NCBI GenBank assembly: GCA_017467815.1
Contig: JAFUKI010000128.1
Coordinates: 1-41,808, forward strand
Direction: 5' to 3'
Origin: Clostridia bacterium
GTDB taxonomy: Bacteria > Bacillota > Clostridia > Oscillospirales > CAG-272
Length of the DNA stretch: 41,808 nt
The notes below the pieces were generated by a model. It was not told the DNA's origin, ran no database searches, and saw nothing but the letters and a program-made list of their open reading frames with translations. Of this stretch, positions 24,098-35,200 are shown one piece after another; position 1 is the first letter of the stretch; every line of letters begins with the position of its first letter. The translations under genes and the position numbers were made by a program.

Positions 24098-24901
24098 ATG
24101 AAAAATATAAAGAAGAATAACAATTCAACTGGCTCTTTGAAAAAGTTGCCGGAAGGGCTGATGGAGTTTTTTGTGCTTTTTGCAGGGGTGGCACTGGTAA
24201 TCCTTTTAGTGATCGGCATACGTTCCTGTTCTTCAGGTTCGGCTGTTCCTGACGGTGTTCTTGACGATGCTTCCCTGTCTGAGCAGAATCCGCCCGGTGC
24301 AACCGTTCTTACGGTTATTCCCACCGAAACAGTTTCCTTTCCTTTTTCCCTCTCTCAAGGAATTGTTTTAGAGCAGTTCTATACCTCCACAGGGTACTTT
24401 CCTGAAGACGGTACTGAAGAAGACATCGAAAATGTTCTGGCTGTCAAGCTGACCAATACATCTGACAAAACTCTGGAATATCTGACATTCACTCTGAATG
24501 TTAACGATATAAACTTTAAGTTTGCTGCTACTACCATACCTGCCGGCAAAAGCGTTTATGTGTTCAATACTGAACGCTTTGCTGCACCTGGCAGTATTAT
24601 TTCCCTGGAATCAGCTGTAGAATATGAGATTTATTTCAACGAAGAACCCTCAACATTGCCGGATATTCTCTCGTGTGAAATTCAGAACGGTTCCATTGTT
24701 GTAAAAAACATTTCCGAGTACGATATTTCTTCTGACATATTCATTTACTATAAGGTAACTGCCGATGGCGGTTACCTGGGCGGTATTACGTACCGTCTGC
24801 GTGTCTCCGGTGGTCTTGATGCTGGAGAAACTTACAACGCCTACGCACCTCATGCGTTCATCGATAAAACGGAGATTATGTTTGCACATTATGAAGAATA
24901 A
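24098..24901 (+). CDS. Membrane-anchored extracytoplasmic protein of peptide system 2
   Basis: A 267-residue protein, paralogue of the one at 2484-3296. A basic Asn/Lys-rich N-terminus precedes one helix (about residues 22-42), with a Cys just after it (RSCSSG), then a linker and a beta-rich outer domain. Shared landmarks are (T)IPAGKSVYVFN and GYLGGITYRL. The spacing from helix to domain is similar. Start ATG 24098 has no strong binding site. The stop overlaps the kinase start by 11 nt. Presence of this family in both systems argues that it is a core component; mechanism unknown. Confidence 0.8.
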   Translation: MKNIKKNNNSTGSLKKLPEGLMEFFVLFAGVALVILLVIGIRSCSSGSAVPDGVLDDASLSEQNPPGATVLTVIPTETVSFPFSLSQGIVLEQFYTSTGYFPEDGTEEDIENVLAVKLTNTSDKTLEYLTFTLNVNDINFKFAATTIPAGKSVYVFNTERFAAPGSIISLESAVEYEIYFNEEPSTLPDILSCEIQNGSIVVKNISEYDISSDIFIYYKVTADGGYLGGITYRLRVSGGLDAGETYNAYAPHAFIDKTEIMFAHYEE

Positions 24902-25640
24902 TAAGTACACATTTGGCGATGTCACTTTTGAAGTGGAGCTACCCGTCCCGCTTTCTGACGATAACAATTGTGTGGACTTCCTTTCGGAGCGTAATCCAGA
25001 TTATACGATTCGTATTCTTATCGTTGATGAAGTTGACAGTAATACATCGATGGCTGAAAGAAACGGCAACCAAATTACCCGTTTTTTCCGGAATGGTATG
25101 CCCAATAAATTAGCTATTGCTTCTCTGTTTGCTGATTCTAAAGTGGCATTTGTATTTCCGGATCACGACGCATTTATTCTTCATGCTTCGTATATTCTCT
25201 ATAAAGGAAAAGCAGTTTTATTTACCGCCCCCAGTGGTACAGGTAAAACGACGCAAGCGCAGTTTTGGCGTGATGTTCACGGTGCTGAAATCATCAACGG
25301 AGACCGTGTATTGGTCACAAAACGTAATGGTATCTTTTATGCCAATGGTATTTATGCGTCCGGTACCTCAGGTATTTGCAAGAATATCACTGCTCCTGTG
25401 GGCGCAGTTGTTCTATTGGAACAAGGAGAACATGACGAAATCCTGCCAATCCCGCCAAGAATGTTATTTCTGCGCATACTCTGTGAGTGTTCCTATGATT
25501 TAAGGGACAGCCACCAATGCGAAAAAATTACGGAGCTGGTCTCCGATATGATCAATGCTCTGCCAGCGATCTGTTATCGTTGTACAAAAAGTCCGGATGC
25601 TGCCGTGACTTTGGAAAGGATATTATGGAACAGACAGTAA
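24891..25640 (+). CDS. HPr-kinase-like P-loop protein (system 2)
   Basis: A 249-residue HprK-type protein. Walker A is APSGTGKTT at residues 113-121, and EIINGDRVLV follows, as in the copy at 1345-2217. The N-terminal 100 residues are diverged and about 40 shorter. Start ATG 24891 (MKNNKYTFGD) lies within the end of the preceding gene; upstream in-frame starts would only add overlap. The gene ends 16 nt into the radical SAM gene, so coupling is likely. The proposed role is phosphorylation of the precursor, by analogy with the lasso-cluster HprK homologues that act on a C-terminal Ser; not shown here. Confidence 0.85.
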   Translation: MKNNKYTFGDVTFEVELPVPLSDDNNCVDFLSERNPDYTIRILIVDEVDSNTSMAERNGNQITRFFRNGMPNKLAIASLFADSKVAFVFPDHDAFILHASYILYKGKAVLFTAPSGTGKTTQAQFWRDVHGAEIINGDRVLVTKRNGIFYANGIYASGTSGICKNITAPVGAVVLLEQGEHDEILPIPPRMLFLRILCECSYDLRDSHQCEKITELVSDMINALPAICYRCTKSPDAAVTLERILWNRQ

Positions 25641-26752
25641 GAACCACGCCTTCCGGTGAACCACTATGGTCATCCTTCATTCATGCCAAAGGAGCGGCAC
25701 TTGGTCTACCCATAGCAGGTAACTTTGAGCTGACCTCCAACTGCAACTTCAATTGCAAAATGTGCTATATCCATGGTGATAACCACAAAGAAGCATTGAG
25801 TACCGAGGATTGGATCAATCTCGGTAAAACCGCCAGAGATGCAGGTATGGTATTTCTGCTTCTCACCGGCGGCGAACCCTTTCTGCGCAAGGATTTCAAG
25901 GAGATCTATGCAGCTCTTATCGAAATGGGATTGCTGATTTCCATCAATACAAACGGTTCGCTTATTGATGACGATATGTTTGCTTTTTTGGTCAAGCATC
26001 CGCCGCTGCGAATGAATATCTCACTGTATGGGTGTAATGATACCGTATACCAAGAACTGTGCGGCAAGCCGGTTTCTGATGTTGTTAAGCATAATATACG
26101 TCGTCTCCATAATGCCGGTATCGGTGTAAAGATTAATGCATCTGTTACCCCATACAATGCATCCGAAATAGAAGAGATCTATGCTTTCGGAAAAGAAACC
26201 GGTGTCCATGTTCAAGCTACAACATATATGTTTCCGCCGGTCCGTATCTGCAGCGAACAGTATGGCTGTTCCCAAGCCAGATTTACAGCAGAAGAAGCGG
26301 CGGCATATATGTTAAAGTGTCGTGAGCAGTATATGACCGCAGAACAGCTAAGCAATTCCTCCGGCTTATCTGTGGATGAAGACAGCGATTGTGTTGCCGA
26401 AGAAGGAGAACATATGCGGTGCAGAGCCGGGAGAACGGCGTTCTGGGTCACCTGGGACGGTCGTATGCTTCCCTGTGGTATGTTTCCCTATGAGGGATAT
26501 AAGATCGCTGATATGGGCTTTAAAGCCGCCTGGGACGCTGTACGAGCTTTTACAGAGACTATTCGTATGCCTAAAGAATGTACAGGCTGTGCGCATAAAA
26601 ATCGCTGCAGTGCCTGTGCTGCGTCTGTAATTGCGGAAACCGGCAGTGCATCTGTAAGACCGGACTATATATGCCGTATGACTGAAATACTTAATAAGCT
26701 GACAACAGAAAAATATCCCAAGCAGGAGGACGATCAAAATGCTGATCAATAA
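25625..26752 (+). CDS. Radical SAM/SPASM peptide-modifying enzyme (system 2)
   Basis: A 375-residue enzyme, paralogue of 212-1348. Radical SAM cysteines C40, C44, C47 (CNFNCKMC) are followed by LLTGGEPF and the SPASM cysteines CRAGRTAFWVTWDGRMLPC, CTGC...C..C and YIC. Start ATG 25625 has AAAGGA 4-6 nt upstream and overlaps the kinase by 16 nt; earlier in-frame starts lie inside the kinase gene. The inferred substrate is the peptide at 23792. Chemistry (thioether, beta-thioether, epimerisation or other) cannot be predicted from the sequence. Confidence 0.93.
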   Translation: MEQTVRTTPSGEPLWSSFIHAKGAALGLPIAGNFELTSNCNFNCKMCYIHGDNHKEALSTEDWINLGKTARDAGMVFLLLTGGEPFLRKDFKEIYAALIEMGLLISINTNGSLIDDDMFAFLVKHPPLRMNISLYGCNDTVYQELCGKPVSDVVKHNIRRLHNAGIGVKINASVTPYNASEIEEIYAFGKETGVHVQATTYMFPPVRICSEQYGCSQARFTAEEAAAYMLKCREQYMTAEQLSNSSGLSVDEDSDCVAEEGEHMRCRAGRTAFWVTWDGRMLPCGMFPYEGYKIADMGFKAAWDAVRAFTETIRMPKECTGCAHKNRCSACAASVIAETGSASVRPDYICRMTEILNKLTTEKYPKQEDDQNADQ

Positions 26753-27005
26753 AAATGTAGTTCACAGAGAAATTGCAGGAGAGCATATTTTAGTTCCTGT
26801 CGGAGAAACTGCTCTGCGTTACAGTGGTATATTTTCCATTACTGAGGTTGGTGCCAAGATTTGGGAGATGCTTCGTGATGGTAAGGATATTCCGGATATC
26901 ACTGCGGCGCTTCTGGAGACTTATGATGTGGAAAAAGATGTCCTTGAGAAAGATATTGATGATTTTCTGCAGATGCTCCGGGAGAATGAGCTGATTCTGG
27001 AATAG
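26739..27005 (+). CDS. PqqD-like peptide-recognition protein (system 2)
   Basis: An 88-residue PqqD-family protein: HILVPVGETALRYSGIFSIT forms the wing strands, VGAKIWEMLRDGKDIPDITAALLE the helices, and DDFLQMLRENELI the last helix. Start ATG 26739 has AGGAGG about 8 nt upstream and overlaps the radical SAM gene by 14 nt. In system 1 the PqqD gene is first in the operon; here it is last, so the genes have been rearranged between the two copies. A strong terminator follows at 27039. Confidence 0.9.
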   Translation: MLINKNVVHREIAGEHILVPVGETALRYSGIFSITEVGAKIWEMLRDGKDIPDITAALLETYDVEKDVLEKDIDDFLQMLRENELILE

Positions 27006-27038
27006 CCCGTTTGGAATGCTAATATTATTGCTGAAGTT

Positions 27039-27075
27039 GGGAACAGGTTTGAAACGAACCTGTTCCCTTTCTCTT
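27039..27075 (+). terminator. Terminator of peptide system 2
   Basis: A perfect 11-bp stem GGGAACAGGTT (27039-27049) / AACCTGTTCCC (27057-27067) with a 7-nt loop, followed by TTTCTCTTTT. Confidence 0.9.
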
Positions 27076-27208
27076 TTGTCGTTTTTTACGCTGAGATTAC
27101 AGCAATAGAATAACAGAATAGAAATATGTACATGTCAGCAGCAAGTGCTTACTAAGTAATGTCAAAAGTTAACAGGTATTGGTTGATATTTTCCTGCAGG
27201 ATACAGAA

Positions 27209-27252
27209 ACACCGCCGAGAGCGACCTTTTACGGTTACTCCCGGCGGTGTTT
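27209..27252. terminator. Bidirectional terminator
   Basis: ACACCGCCG (27209-27217) pairs with CGGCGGTGT (27242-27250), with A-rich and T-rich flanks on both sides. On the minus strand it lies just after the pseudogene end, closing the BlaI-type operon. The 140 nt between this and the 27039 hairpin show no gene. Confidence 0.75.
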
Positions 27253-27256
27253 GTAT

Positions 27257-27720
27257 TTATGGATCAACATATTCTCCTTCGACGTAAAATACACCGTCGA
27301 TGAAAGTTTTTTCCGAATCCGGTTTATGCAGAACACCTCGGGAAATCAGATTTTCCATAACATACCCCGTAATACTGTTCAAATGATCATTCATATCGCA
27401 GGATATCCGCTGATCTATCTGATTTTCAAGCCGTTTCGGAACTTTCGAATACATATTCAGACGTATGATCTCAAAGATATTCTCGATAAAAGCAGACAGC
27501 GCTTTGGTGATTTACGGATCTTTAATTTCCGTTAATTTTTTCAGTGCGCAGAACTGTTCATTAGAGAATAACGGGAAATTGAACACATATCTTCTGTCAT
27601 CTCTGCGAATCAGACCATTGGCAATCAGAACAGCGATTTCTTCCTGGCAGGCGATCTTATATTACAGCATCTGGATGACATCGCTTTCCTGCACACTCTT
27701 TTTTGTGTACAGTAAATATG
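27257..27720 (-). pseudogene. Decayed regulator-like gene with two in-frame stops
   Basis: One reading frame of about 155 codons stays coding-like across two TAA codons, at about 27661 and 27512, and ends in a proper stop at 27257. Upstream of the first stop it reads YLLYTKKSVQESDV, between them QEEIAVLIANGLIRRDD.RYVFNFPLF, and after the second a run through RLENQI to a Tyr/Glu-rich end. The middle resembles a winged-helix regulator of a type common in clostridia, but I cannot name the family. The frame begins right after the stop of the 27726 gene, with no start or binding site, so the N-terminus has been lost. A sequencing error could explain one stop, but hardly both and the missing start. 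Confidence 0.6.
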
Positions 27721-27725
27721 TTTTA

Positions 27726-28811
27726 TTATTTTTCTTTGAGAAACAAAATCCCGTGCAGTTCATCACACAGTTCGGCTGCATTGCGGAATACGGCATCCGG
27801 GTCTTTGGTACGTTCCGGATCAATTTTTGTCATAATTGTCAGCACATATGCTCTTTCGGGTGCATATACGATTGCCGTATCGTGATAGCCGTCTGTACCG
27901 CCGTTGGTACCGTATTTATGGGCGGTTTCATACTTTGTTCCAGCCGGTATCTGGCTGTTGTGGGTGGTGTTTTTCATGTGATCGATCAGGATGCTGTTCT
28001 GCTCGCCGTAACGATGTATTTCGACCATCACGCGGGACAGTTTCTTCGGAGTGACATTCGCCCATTCGTATATTTCATCCATGGGACGGCCGCCGCTTCC
28101 GAATTTGGCTACATATCGGTTATAGTCTTTTATCCCAAAGGTTTCATAGAGAAGCCGATGGGCCTGGTTGTCCGAATCACGGATTGAATATTCCATCAGT
28201 TCCCCAACTGTGAATACGGTTCCGATGCTTTCCCATGTCAGTTTTCCCGTGGTACTGGTACGGCTGACATGGCGCAGGGTTATTTCTGTATCCGGATCAA
28301 CTCCGGCATCCAGAAGGTATTGACAGTACACCGGTTTCACAGTACTGGCGGTATGATACCACTTCTCTTCCCCGATGCCGAACCAGTACTCTTCCTGCAC
28401 ATCCGTGAAATATATGCCGGCATCCATTGCGGATGATACCGTTTCGTATATCTCCAGCAGAATATAGGCGGCAGCAGGATCTGTAATATTGGTATGCAGA
28501 TTCCACGGCAGCTCCGGCATGGACAGGAGTTCGGTTTCTGCTGAGGTATCGGTCTCTGTTGGCTGATCATCTGTGCCGGACGGAGGAATGAATTCAGCGG
28601 TTTCCGGGATTGTCTCCGGGGGGATTTCGGTAGTCGGTTCCCTCTCCGGAGCAGCGGTCTCGCAGAGTGACTCATGTTCAGAGATGTTCTCCGTTTCAAC
28701 GGTAATTTCTGATTCCCGGATTTCTTCAGTCTGCATATTCTCCTGGGGTACGGTTGCGCATCCCGTAAATAACAGCACGGCGTACATAAGGATTGTAATT
28801 TTATTCTTCAT
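27726..28811 (-). CDS. Class A beta-lactamase-like serine hydrolase lipoprotein
   Basis: A 361-residue lipoprotein with signal peptide and lipobox LFTGC (lipid on about Cys18). A long Glu/Thr/Pro-rich linker (to about residue 105) precedes a beta-lactamase-2 fold: SxxK as STVK, SDN as RDSDN, and KYGTNGG in place of KTG. The Glu166 region of true class A enzymes is not clearly conserved (MDEIYEWANVTP), so it may be an inactive or non-lactamase hydrolase or a D,D-peptidase-like protein. It is last in the operon led by the BlaI-like repressor at 35651. The start ATG 28811 has no good ribosome binding site; translation may depend on the sigma-like gene 28 nt upstream. Confidence 0.82.
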   Translation of the reverse strand: MKNKITILMYAVLLFTGCATVPQENMQTEEIRESEITVETENISEHESLCETAAPEREPTTEIPPETIPETAEFIPPSGTDDQPTETDTSAETELLSMPELPWNLHTNITDPAAAYILLEIYETVSSAMDAGIYFTDVQEEYWFGIGEEKWYHTASTVKPVYCQYLLDAGVDPDTEITLRHVSRTSTTGKLTWESIGTVFTVGELMEYSIRDSDNQAHRLLYETFGIKDYNRYVAKFGSGGRPMDEIYEWANVTPKKLSRVMVEIHRYGEQNSILIDHMKNTTHNSQIPAGTKYETAHKYGTNGGTDGYHDTAIVYAPERAYVLTIMTKIDPERTKDPDAVFRNAAELCDELHGILFLKEK

Positions 28812-28839
28812 ACGTATTTTGTTTATTTCACTTTGGATG

Positions 28840-29271
28840 TTATATTTTCAGCGGTGCTTTTCTCAGAATGTCCGATATTGTATTTCTGTACTGTTCCGGT
28901 GATAAGCCCACAATACGGGCTGATTCGGGCTCGGGAAGTCCGGAGGAAAAGCGTATGGCAACAAGCAGTCTTTCCTGCTTGGAGAGTACCTGAAGCGGTT
29001 TGGGCAGGTGATCTGTATGTGGTGTGCTGAACAGGAGTCTGCGTTTTGTGCGATGGTATACTTCGGATGTGAGTAAGAAACGGATTTCCTGTTCGTTTTC
29101 CAGGTTTCCGTATTTATGAAAACCGGTGACGCAGATTTTGGTGACGAGTTTTTCAGCAGTATCCGCATCTGCAAGTGCGAGATATGCTGTGTGGTACAGG
29201 TCATCTATGCACTTTTCGCAGGCTTGTTCGTATGGGGTTAGGGTTTCTTTTGTTTCGACAGTGTTCATCAT
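28840..29271 (-). CDS. ECF-sigma-like small protein
   Basis: A 143-residue protein. The C-terminal half (LSKQERLLVAIRFSSGLPEPESARIVGLSPEQYRNTISDIL) matches sigma-70 region 4, with its helix-turn-helix. The N-terminal half could be a diverged region 2 but lacks obvious core-binding residues, so it may be a sigma factor or a region-4-only relative. Start is ATG 29271 or the next ATG at 29268; no strong binding site. It lies 9 nt behind the giant M56 protein, in the same operon. Expected role: regulating genes in response to the sensor encoded upstream; targets unknown. Confidence 0.65.
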   Translation of the reverse strand: MMNTVETKETLTPYEQACEKCIDDLYHTAYLALADADTAEKLVTKICVTGFHKYGNLENEQEIRFLLTSEVYHRTKRRLLFSTPHTDHLPKPLQVLSKQERLLVAIRFSSGLPEPESARIVGLSPEQYRNTISDILRKAPLKI

Positions 29272-29280
29272 TCAGTCCAT

Positions 29281-32200
29281 TCACTTGTACAGATAAAAGT
29301 CTGTCCAGCGCCAGCCATCCTCCGTTAATGCGTAGGTAAAATCGTAATACTTTATCTCATCCGGTTCTTCAGCACTGGGTTCGCCCAATCGGATTTCCAC
29401 TTCCGCTGTGTATATAATTTCCGTATCGGAACGTGAAGTTACAGAATAGGCAACGGTCTTCTTGGAAATATCCGTTCCGGCATCTGCCATAATGCCGTAC
29501 AGTTCTCCGTTATAATCGATAAAGGTTTCTGTGGCAAGGAGATCGTCTGTCTGTTCATCCGACAGAATACCCCGCATATAGGTCTCCCATTCGGATAACG
29601 TAGAAAATACCGGGTTGTACATACGGCTGTACGGTCTGTTATCTTTCATGATAATCGGCCACTCGCTGCTCCAGAATTGCCCGCCATACATAGAAGAACT
29701 GCTTGTATAATATAAATTCATAATTTCATGCGCTGCAAAGTAGGCTTCTTCCATATATACTGCCAGTTCCGTATCGCTAAGTGATGTAGGGTCTTTTGGG
29801 GTTCGGAATCCGAAATCGCTGTGAAAACGGGACTGCAGCCATTGTTCACGGGTCAAAGGAGAAACATCTTCCAGGGTGGGGATCTCTTCAGTCATTGTAT
29901 TGGTAGTTTTCTCAGAATACTGTACACCGTACTTTGCTTCAAACGCAGACCAGTATTGCTGCATTCTGTCTGTGTATTCCGTTTCGGATACTTCTTCTCC
30001 GTTGACAGAATATTTCCATCCTTTACTTGGGTCGGATTGAATGGCTTCCTGTGTGAATACCGCCAGACGTTCTGCCTGGAGACAGCCTTCGTCATCGGAT
30101 GTAAACAGATAGTATTCAGCATTCTGCCAAAGTTCATTACCGTTATGGGAATACAGCAGGTACCCTTTTACATCCGTTGTACACTTCATAAATTTGATCC
30201 ATTTGTTGGTATTATGATTCGTAGGTACGCCGTTAAACGTATAGGAAACCGCATTTGTGGAAGGATCTGCCAACTTGACGGGCGGTATATCACTGTATTT
30301 GGTAATCCCTTCCGGTTCGGTAGAGAAACTGCGGATCTCCCTGTTTTCTACAGTAAAGATATCAATTCCCCAATTCGCACCGGCACCCCAGTTATACACG
30401 ATCAATTCCGGAATACCATTCTCATCCAAGTCAAGGTATTCCTTCCCCGTCATGTATTCTTCGTAGGGGGCAAGAAACGTATCTATAAAGTGAATATATA
30501 AATACCCGTTTTGCTCCAGTGGTACCTCCGTTAGTACCTGCATATTCATGATAGCCGTATTTACTATTTCTTCCTCGCTCTCCGGTTTTACACCGTCCGG
30601 ATCCTTAGGTTCGATCCATATAAAAGCATATAAATCCGGTTCCCAAAATATCAAATACAGATATTCTCTGGGATACAGTTCAGAATCCGGCGCGCCCTGT
30701 GCCCTCATCTGTTCGCGGATATCCTCAGGGACTTCATTAATATATCTCCGGGTATTGTATGCCCATCCGTCCTGGAAATCATATTCCTCATACTGCTCGA
30801 TCTTCCAAGCGGGAGCATATCCCCAATACGCACGGCTGAATACCTCATTGGGGTCGCACTTGTCCGTGCATTGGAGTACCTGAAAATCGACTACTTTGTA
30901 ATCCGAATCCATGTTCAGAAAAATTTCCGTATTTCCATAAACCGGCGTATGATCCGTGCGGTATACATCGTCACAGAGATAAATCGGAGAAGTTACAGAC
31001 AATTCACTTTCCCCAATATCATAGGCATACCATTCGGGCATACTTATCGACTCGTACCGTTCAAAGTATGATTGAAATTCTTCCTCTGTAACACTGTGGT
31101 CATCAATATAATAGGATATTGACGCATCACTGCCATCACCTTCACGGTATGCGAGCCTGGTTTCCGTACAAGCGGCACCGTCAAAATCAAGCTTGAGAAT
31201 GTACATATTAAATGCGCTGCTTGAAGATGTAAATGTTCCGTCTTGCTTTAATCCGTTAAACCCTCTGTACGGAAACTCATGAGCATATACAGTATCTTTA
31301 TCATGATGGAGAACCAGAAAACCGACGTAATCATTCCCGTATCGACCGAGGGACAGAACCATTTCCATTTCCCTGTCGTCGTTCAAGTCAAGTATCGTGT
31401 ATTTATCTACTGTATATTCGTTTTTCTGACTGTACTCTGAAAGAAGCATTTCTTCCATGGAATACGCAAGAGTGAGCGGTGTCTGGTTGGTGAGAACGGA
31501 CCCCAACATCTGCACGATGGGATCCGATTCTTCCGATTCGGTATTATCGTCAGTCTCAGTTTCATGATAAGTGAAATATATCCCCGTAAAGTATGCCTGC
31601 CAGCTGTCACCGAATCCGCCGATTCTGATTGGCAGACTCATCGTCCAGCCATCGCCGAGATATATACTGAAATTGATCGTCCCGTCTTCATCTGCGGAAG
31701 TGATTTTCAACATATCGCTGATTTCATCCTGGGTGGGGTTCTCACGGATGTTGTCCAGCGGATAGGGTGTATATTCTGTCAAGGAATCCGGCAGCAGTTC
31801 ATTGGGATCCTTGCCGTTACGGTAGGCATCAAGGACGGATGCTGCCATGTCGGTTATGTTCTGGTTCACCGTATAGTTTGATCCGTTCAGAGTACGGTCA
31901 TAGCTGAAATATTTGTAGTGTACGCCACGGTAGTAGTCCTGCGCGGTTTCAGGAACATCATAAGGGATCCATGCATTAAGATGTCCCTGGTCGGTTTCGT
32001 GGTCGATAACCATGTACATATTGCCATATGCATCCTGATTCACCGGCGTGTAGTATTCACCGTACACGGACTCAGGGTAGCTCTCCGGACGCTCGGCTAT
32101 GTCTTCGGTAAACAGGCAGTCTACATAATAACCTGTATCGTACTCACCTACCACACGCTGATTGATCAGCAGACGGTATCCTGCTGGAGTCCCGTACATT

Positions 32201-35200
32201 TCCTTATCTTCACAGTCCACATAGTCATGATAGGTAAGACGATAGGTGTATTGATGTTTTGATCCATAGGTTGGATAGGGGGAGAACAGCATACGGGTTG
32301 CATGGTATCCTTCCAAATTGTATCCCCGGTACACCACGTCAAACTTACCGTCCCCGAATACCGACGGGATGACACCGAGAATATTTTCTTCCGTCAGGGG
32401 ATAGGGATTGCCTGCTTCATCGTTGGTATATACATGCTCATTCATGAACTTCACAATATCGGATACTGTGTAATCCGCGAACTGCCCTTCGGCGTAGTAG
32501 GCGATGAATTCATCGGTGGAGAGGAAACGGTCCTCTTTCGTATTGTAATGGTAAATGTCGTAATCCAGCGTGGAAGCACCGGAGGCAAGGATCCCGTGGC
32601 TTTTTACGATATAGATCGTCAGCACATCCCCGGTGGTCACAGTATCATAGGTAATATGAGCGTAATACTCCGTATTGGTACCAAGTACGGTCTTGCGGAG
32701 CTGTTCGCCGAATTCTACATCGTATTGCTGATAGATATAGTTCCACTTTTCCGCGTAGAGAGCATCGCTGTTCAGCTGCGGCAGATGGATGTGAAAATCG
32801 AAAGTACCGGCATAGGGGGATTCGCATTCGTATTCTACGGTATAACCCTCGTATACGAAGGTGTTGCCGGGATTTTCGTTTTTGAAATCCGAGAGTGAAG
32901 ATGCGACGATGATAGGAACGTACTCCTGCGAATTGTTCTTTTCTTTGTCTCTCGCAGCACGGTTTGCTGCAAATTTTTCTTCGATACTGCCGTAACTGTC
33001 ACTCCAGTTTTGTGCGAACTCTTTATCCAAATCATATTTATCGGACATAACATAGCTTTCGTCGGGTTCATAGAAAACGACCTCACTGTTCACGATCAAA
33101 GCGTCACCTGTGGAATACAGAAATTCATCATAGCTTACCGCCACAGAGAGCGCACCTGTCTGAGTGATATCAGCGATGGAGTTGTGTGTATAATGGTATC
33201 TGAGTCTGCCATCCTCGATTGATAGGAAATATGAAGCGTCCTCACCTGGGTGTATCTCACTGGTTTTTTCGGGCAAAAGGATGTATATATCACCAATCCT
33301 GTAATATCCTCCCTCAAGAATAATCGCTCCCTCTGCTTCAAACAGCTCGAAATTGCAGTTTCCATAAATATCGCGTGGTTCTCTCAGTTCTATATATTGC
33401 CCGTGTGCTTCAACTGCTGCAACAGAGTCCATGCGCATATAGAGCTTTACAGGCACTGACAATTCAGTTACATTTATGGTGTATATCTCATCAGGATATG
33501 TTTCATCGTTCTCGATCTGTTCCATTGTGGCCAACAGTTCATCGCAAGGAATGGTCAGCGAGGGTTTGAGGTCGTACATTTTCTTGGAATGGTATTTCCA
33601 TGTAACACCGTCGGCACTATATTCTATTTTGAAACAGTCGCCGTTGTGCTGAAGCATACCATAACCTATATTAACCTCCGCAAATAGTCTGTCGTTTTCA
33701 ATATAATACTTATAGTGCTTATCAAAATACGCATTTTCTGGCAGATTGACCCTTTTACCTGATGAATCTACAATCCATCCATTACCGTTTTCGTCATGTT
33801 TTATTGCATTTTCTATCGTTTCAAAAGGTTTTGCGAAAGTATGAAGTATGCCATCTGCCCCGCTTAATACGTAAGCTTCTTTCATATGAATCCCGGTACC
33901 CGTTCCTGTGGTGAGAATAACCACTGCATCATTAGTTCCGTCAGCAGGCATGCCCGGTATTCCTATATCCATACAGTAAATCATCGGTTCCCATGTATAT
34001 CTGAGCCATGCACCTGTGGACGGTGCGATATATGCCTCATACTCATCGAAAGTAATACGGAAATACTTCGCGAAATCATTTTCCTCTGCTCCGTAAAACA
34101 AAGATACACTTTCACTCTCGTCGGTCATGAGAAATTCATATTCTCCTTCGTAAACACTCGGAGTGATTTCAGAAGTATTTGCATCCTCTACGTTGAGATC
34201 TTTTTCCTCATCATCTGCAACATTTCCATTCAGAGAAACAAACGAACATCCGGCAGCGCTTAAGGTCAGTACAATCGCAAGAACCATACAAATCCATCTG
34301 TTCTTCTGCTTCTTCGTCAGTCTGATGATCCGTTCCTTCATCGGTGCACTGCTCAGTCCTACGGTATATCGGTGTTTCTGCGGAACCGTATCCAGAAGAA
34401 TGTGCGCGTATCTGAGACGGGTCTCATCATCCAGTTTGGCGGCAACCGCGGCGTCGCAGGCAAGCTCTGCGTCCTGTTTGGATACAAATGCCGCTGCCCA
34501 CACCAGAGGATTCCACCAATGCACGATCAACGCCAGTATGCGGATGAATGCCCATATGTGATCCCCATGCCGCATATGTGTATATTCGTGGATCATGATC
34601 AATGTCTGGGATTTGCTTTTTTCCGCTTCCGGCGTAATGTATATCGACGGGATCAGTCCGGCAAGGCACGGTACGCCTGTATTTTGGGATACGTACACTT
34701 TTGTATGATGTATGGTTCGGATCCATCTGCGGTCTTTATACAGGCGATAATGTAACTGACAGCCGGTTGCGGTAAACCAGACAGCCATAACTATAGAACC
34801 GGCAATCCAGACCCTCTCAGTCCAGGATTTCCAGTTTATCATGTTTTTCTCTTCCGGTGTTTCCGTAACCGGTTCCTGCGGCGTGATCGGGGTGATTTCT
34901 TCCCTTCTCTCCGTTTCCTCCCTGGACGGTATTATAGGGGTAACGGGGGACGTTACCGGCGGTTCAACCGGGTAGGTGGGCGTTTGCGTCTGGACAACAT
35001 TTCCTGGGATGATCGGGGTTTTATCCGATACTGTTGTTTCTGCCGATACCGGCTCTGTTTCCGTCTCCTGTTCCATGTCCTCTGCTTCCATGAATGTGGG
35101 AAGCGGTACTTCTACTTCAAACAAGCTGAAAGGCAGGCACAGGCGCACGACGACTACCAGCCAGAGCGCATAAATAACTCTTGGCGAAATCGTTTTACGG

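Noticed and set aside
27463-28187. Plus-strand open frame of 240 codons opposite the hydrolase gene
   Set aside because: It is antisense to the lipoprotein and pseudogene, with no start signal.
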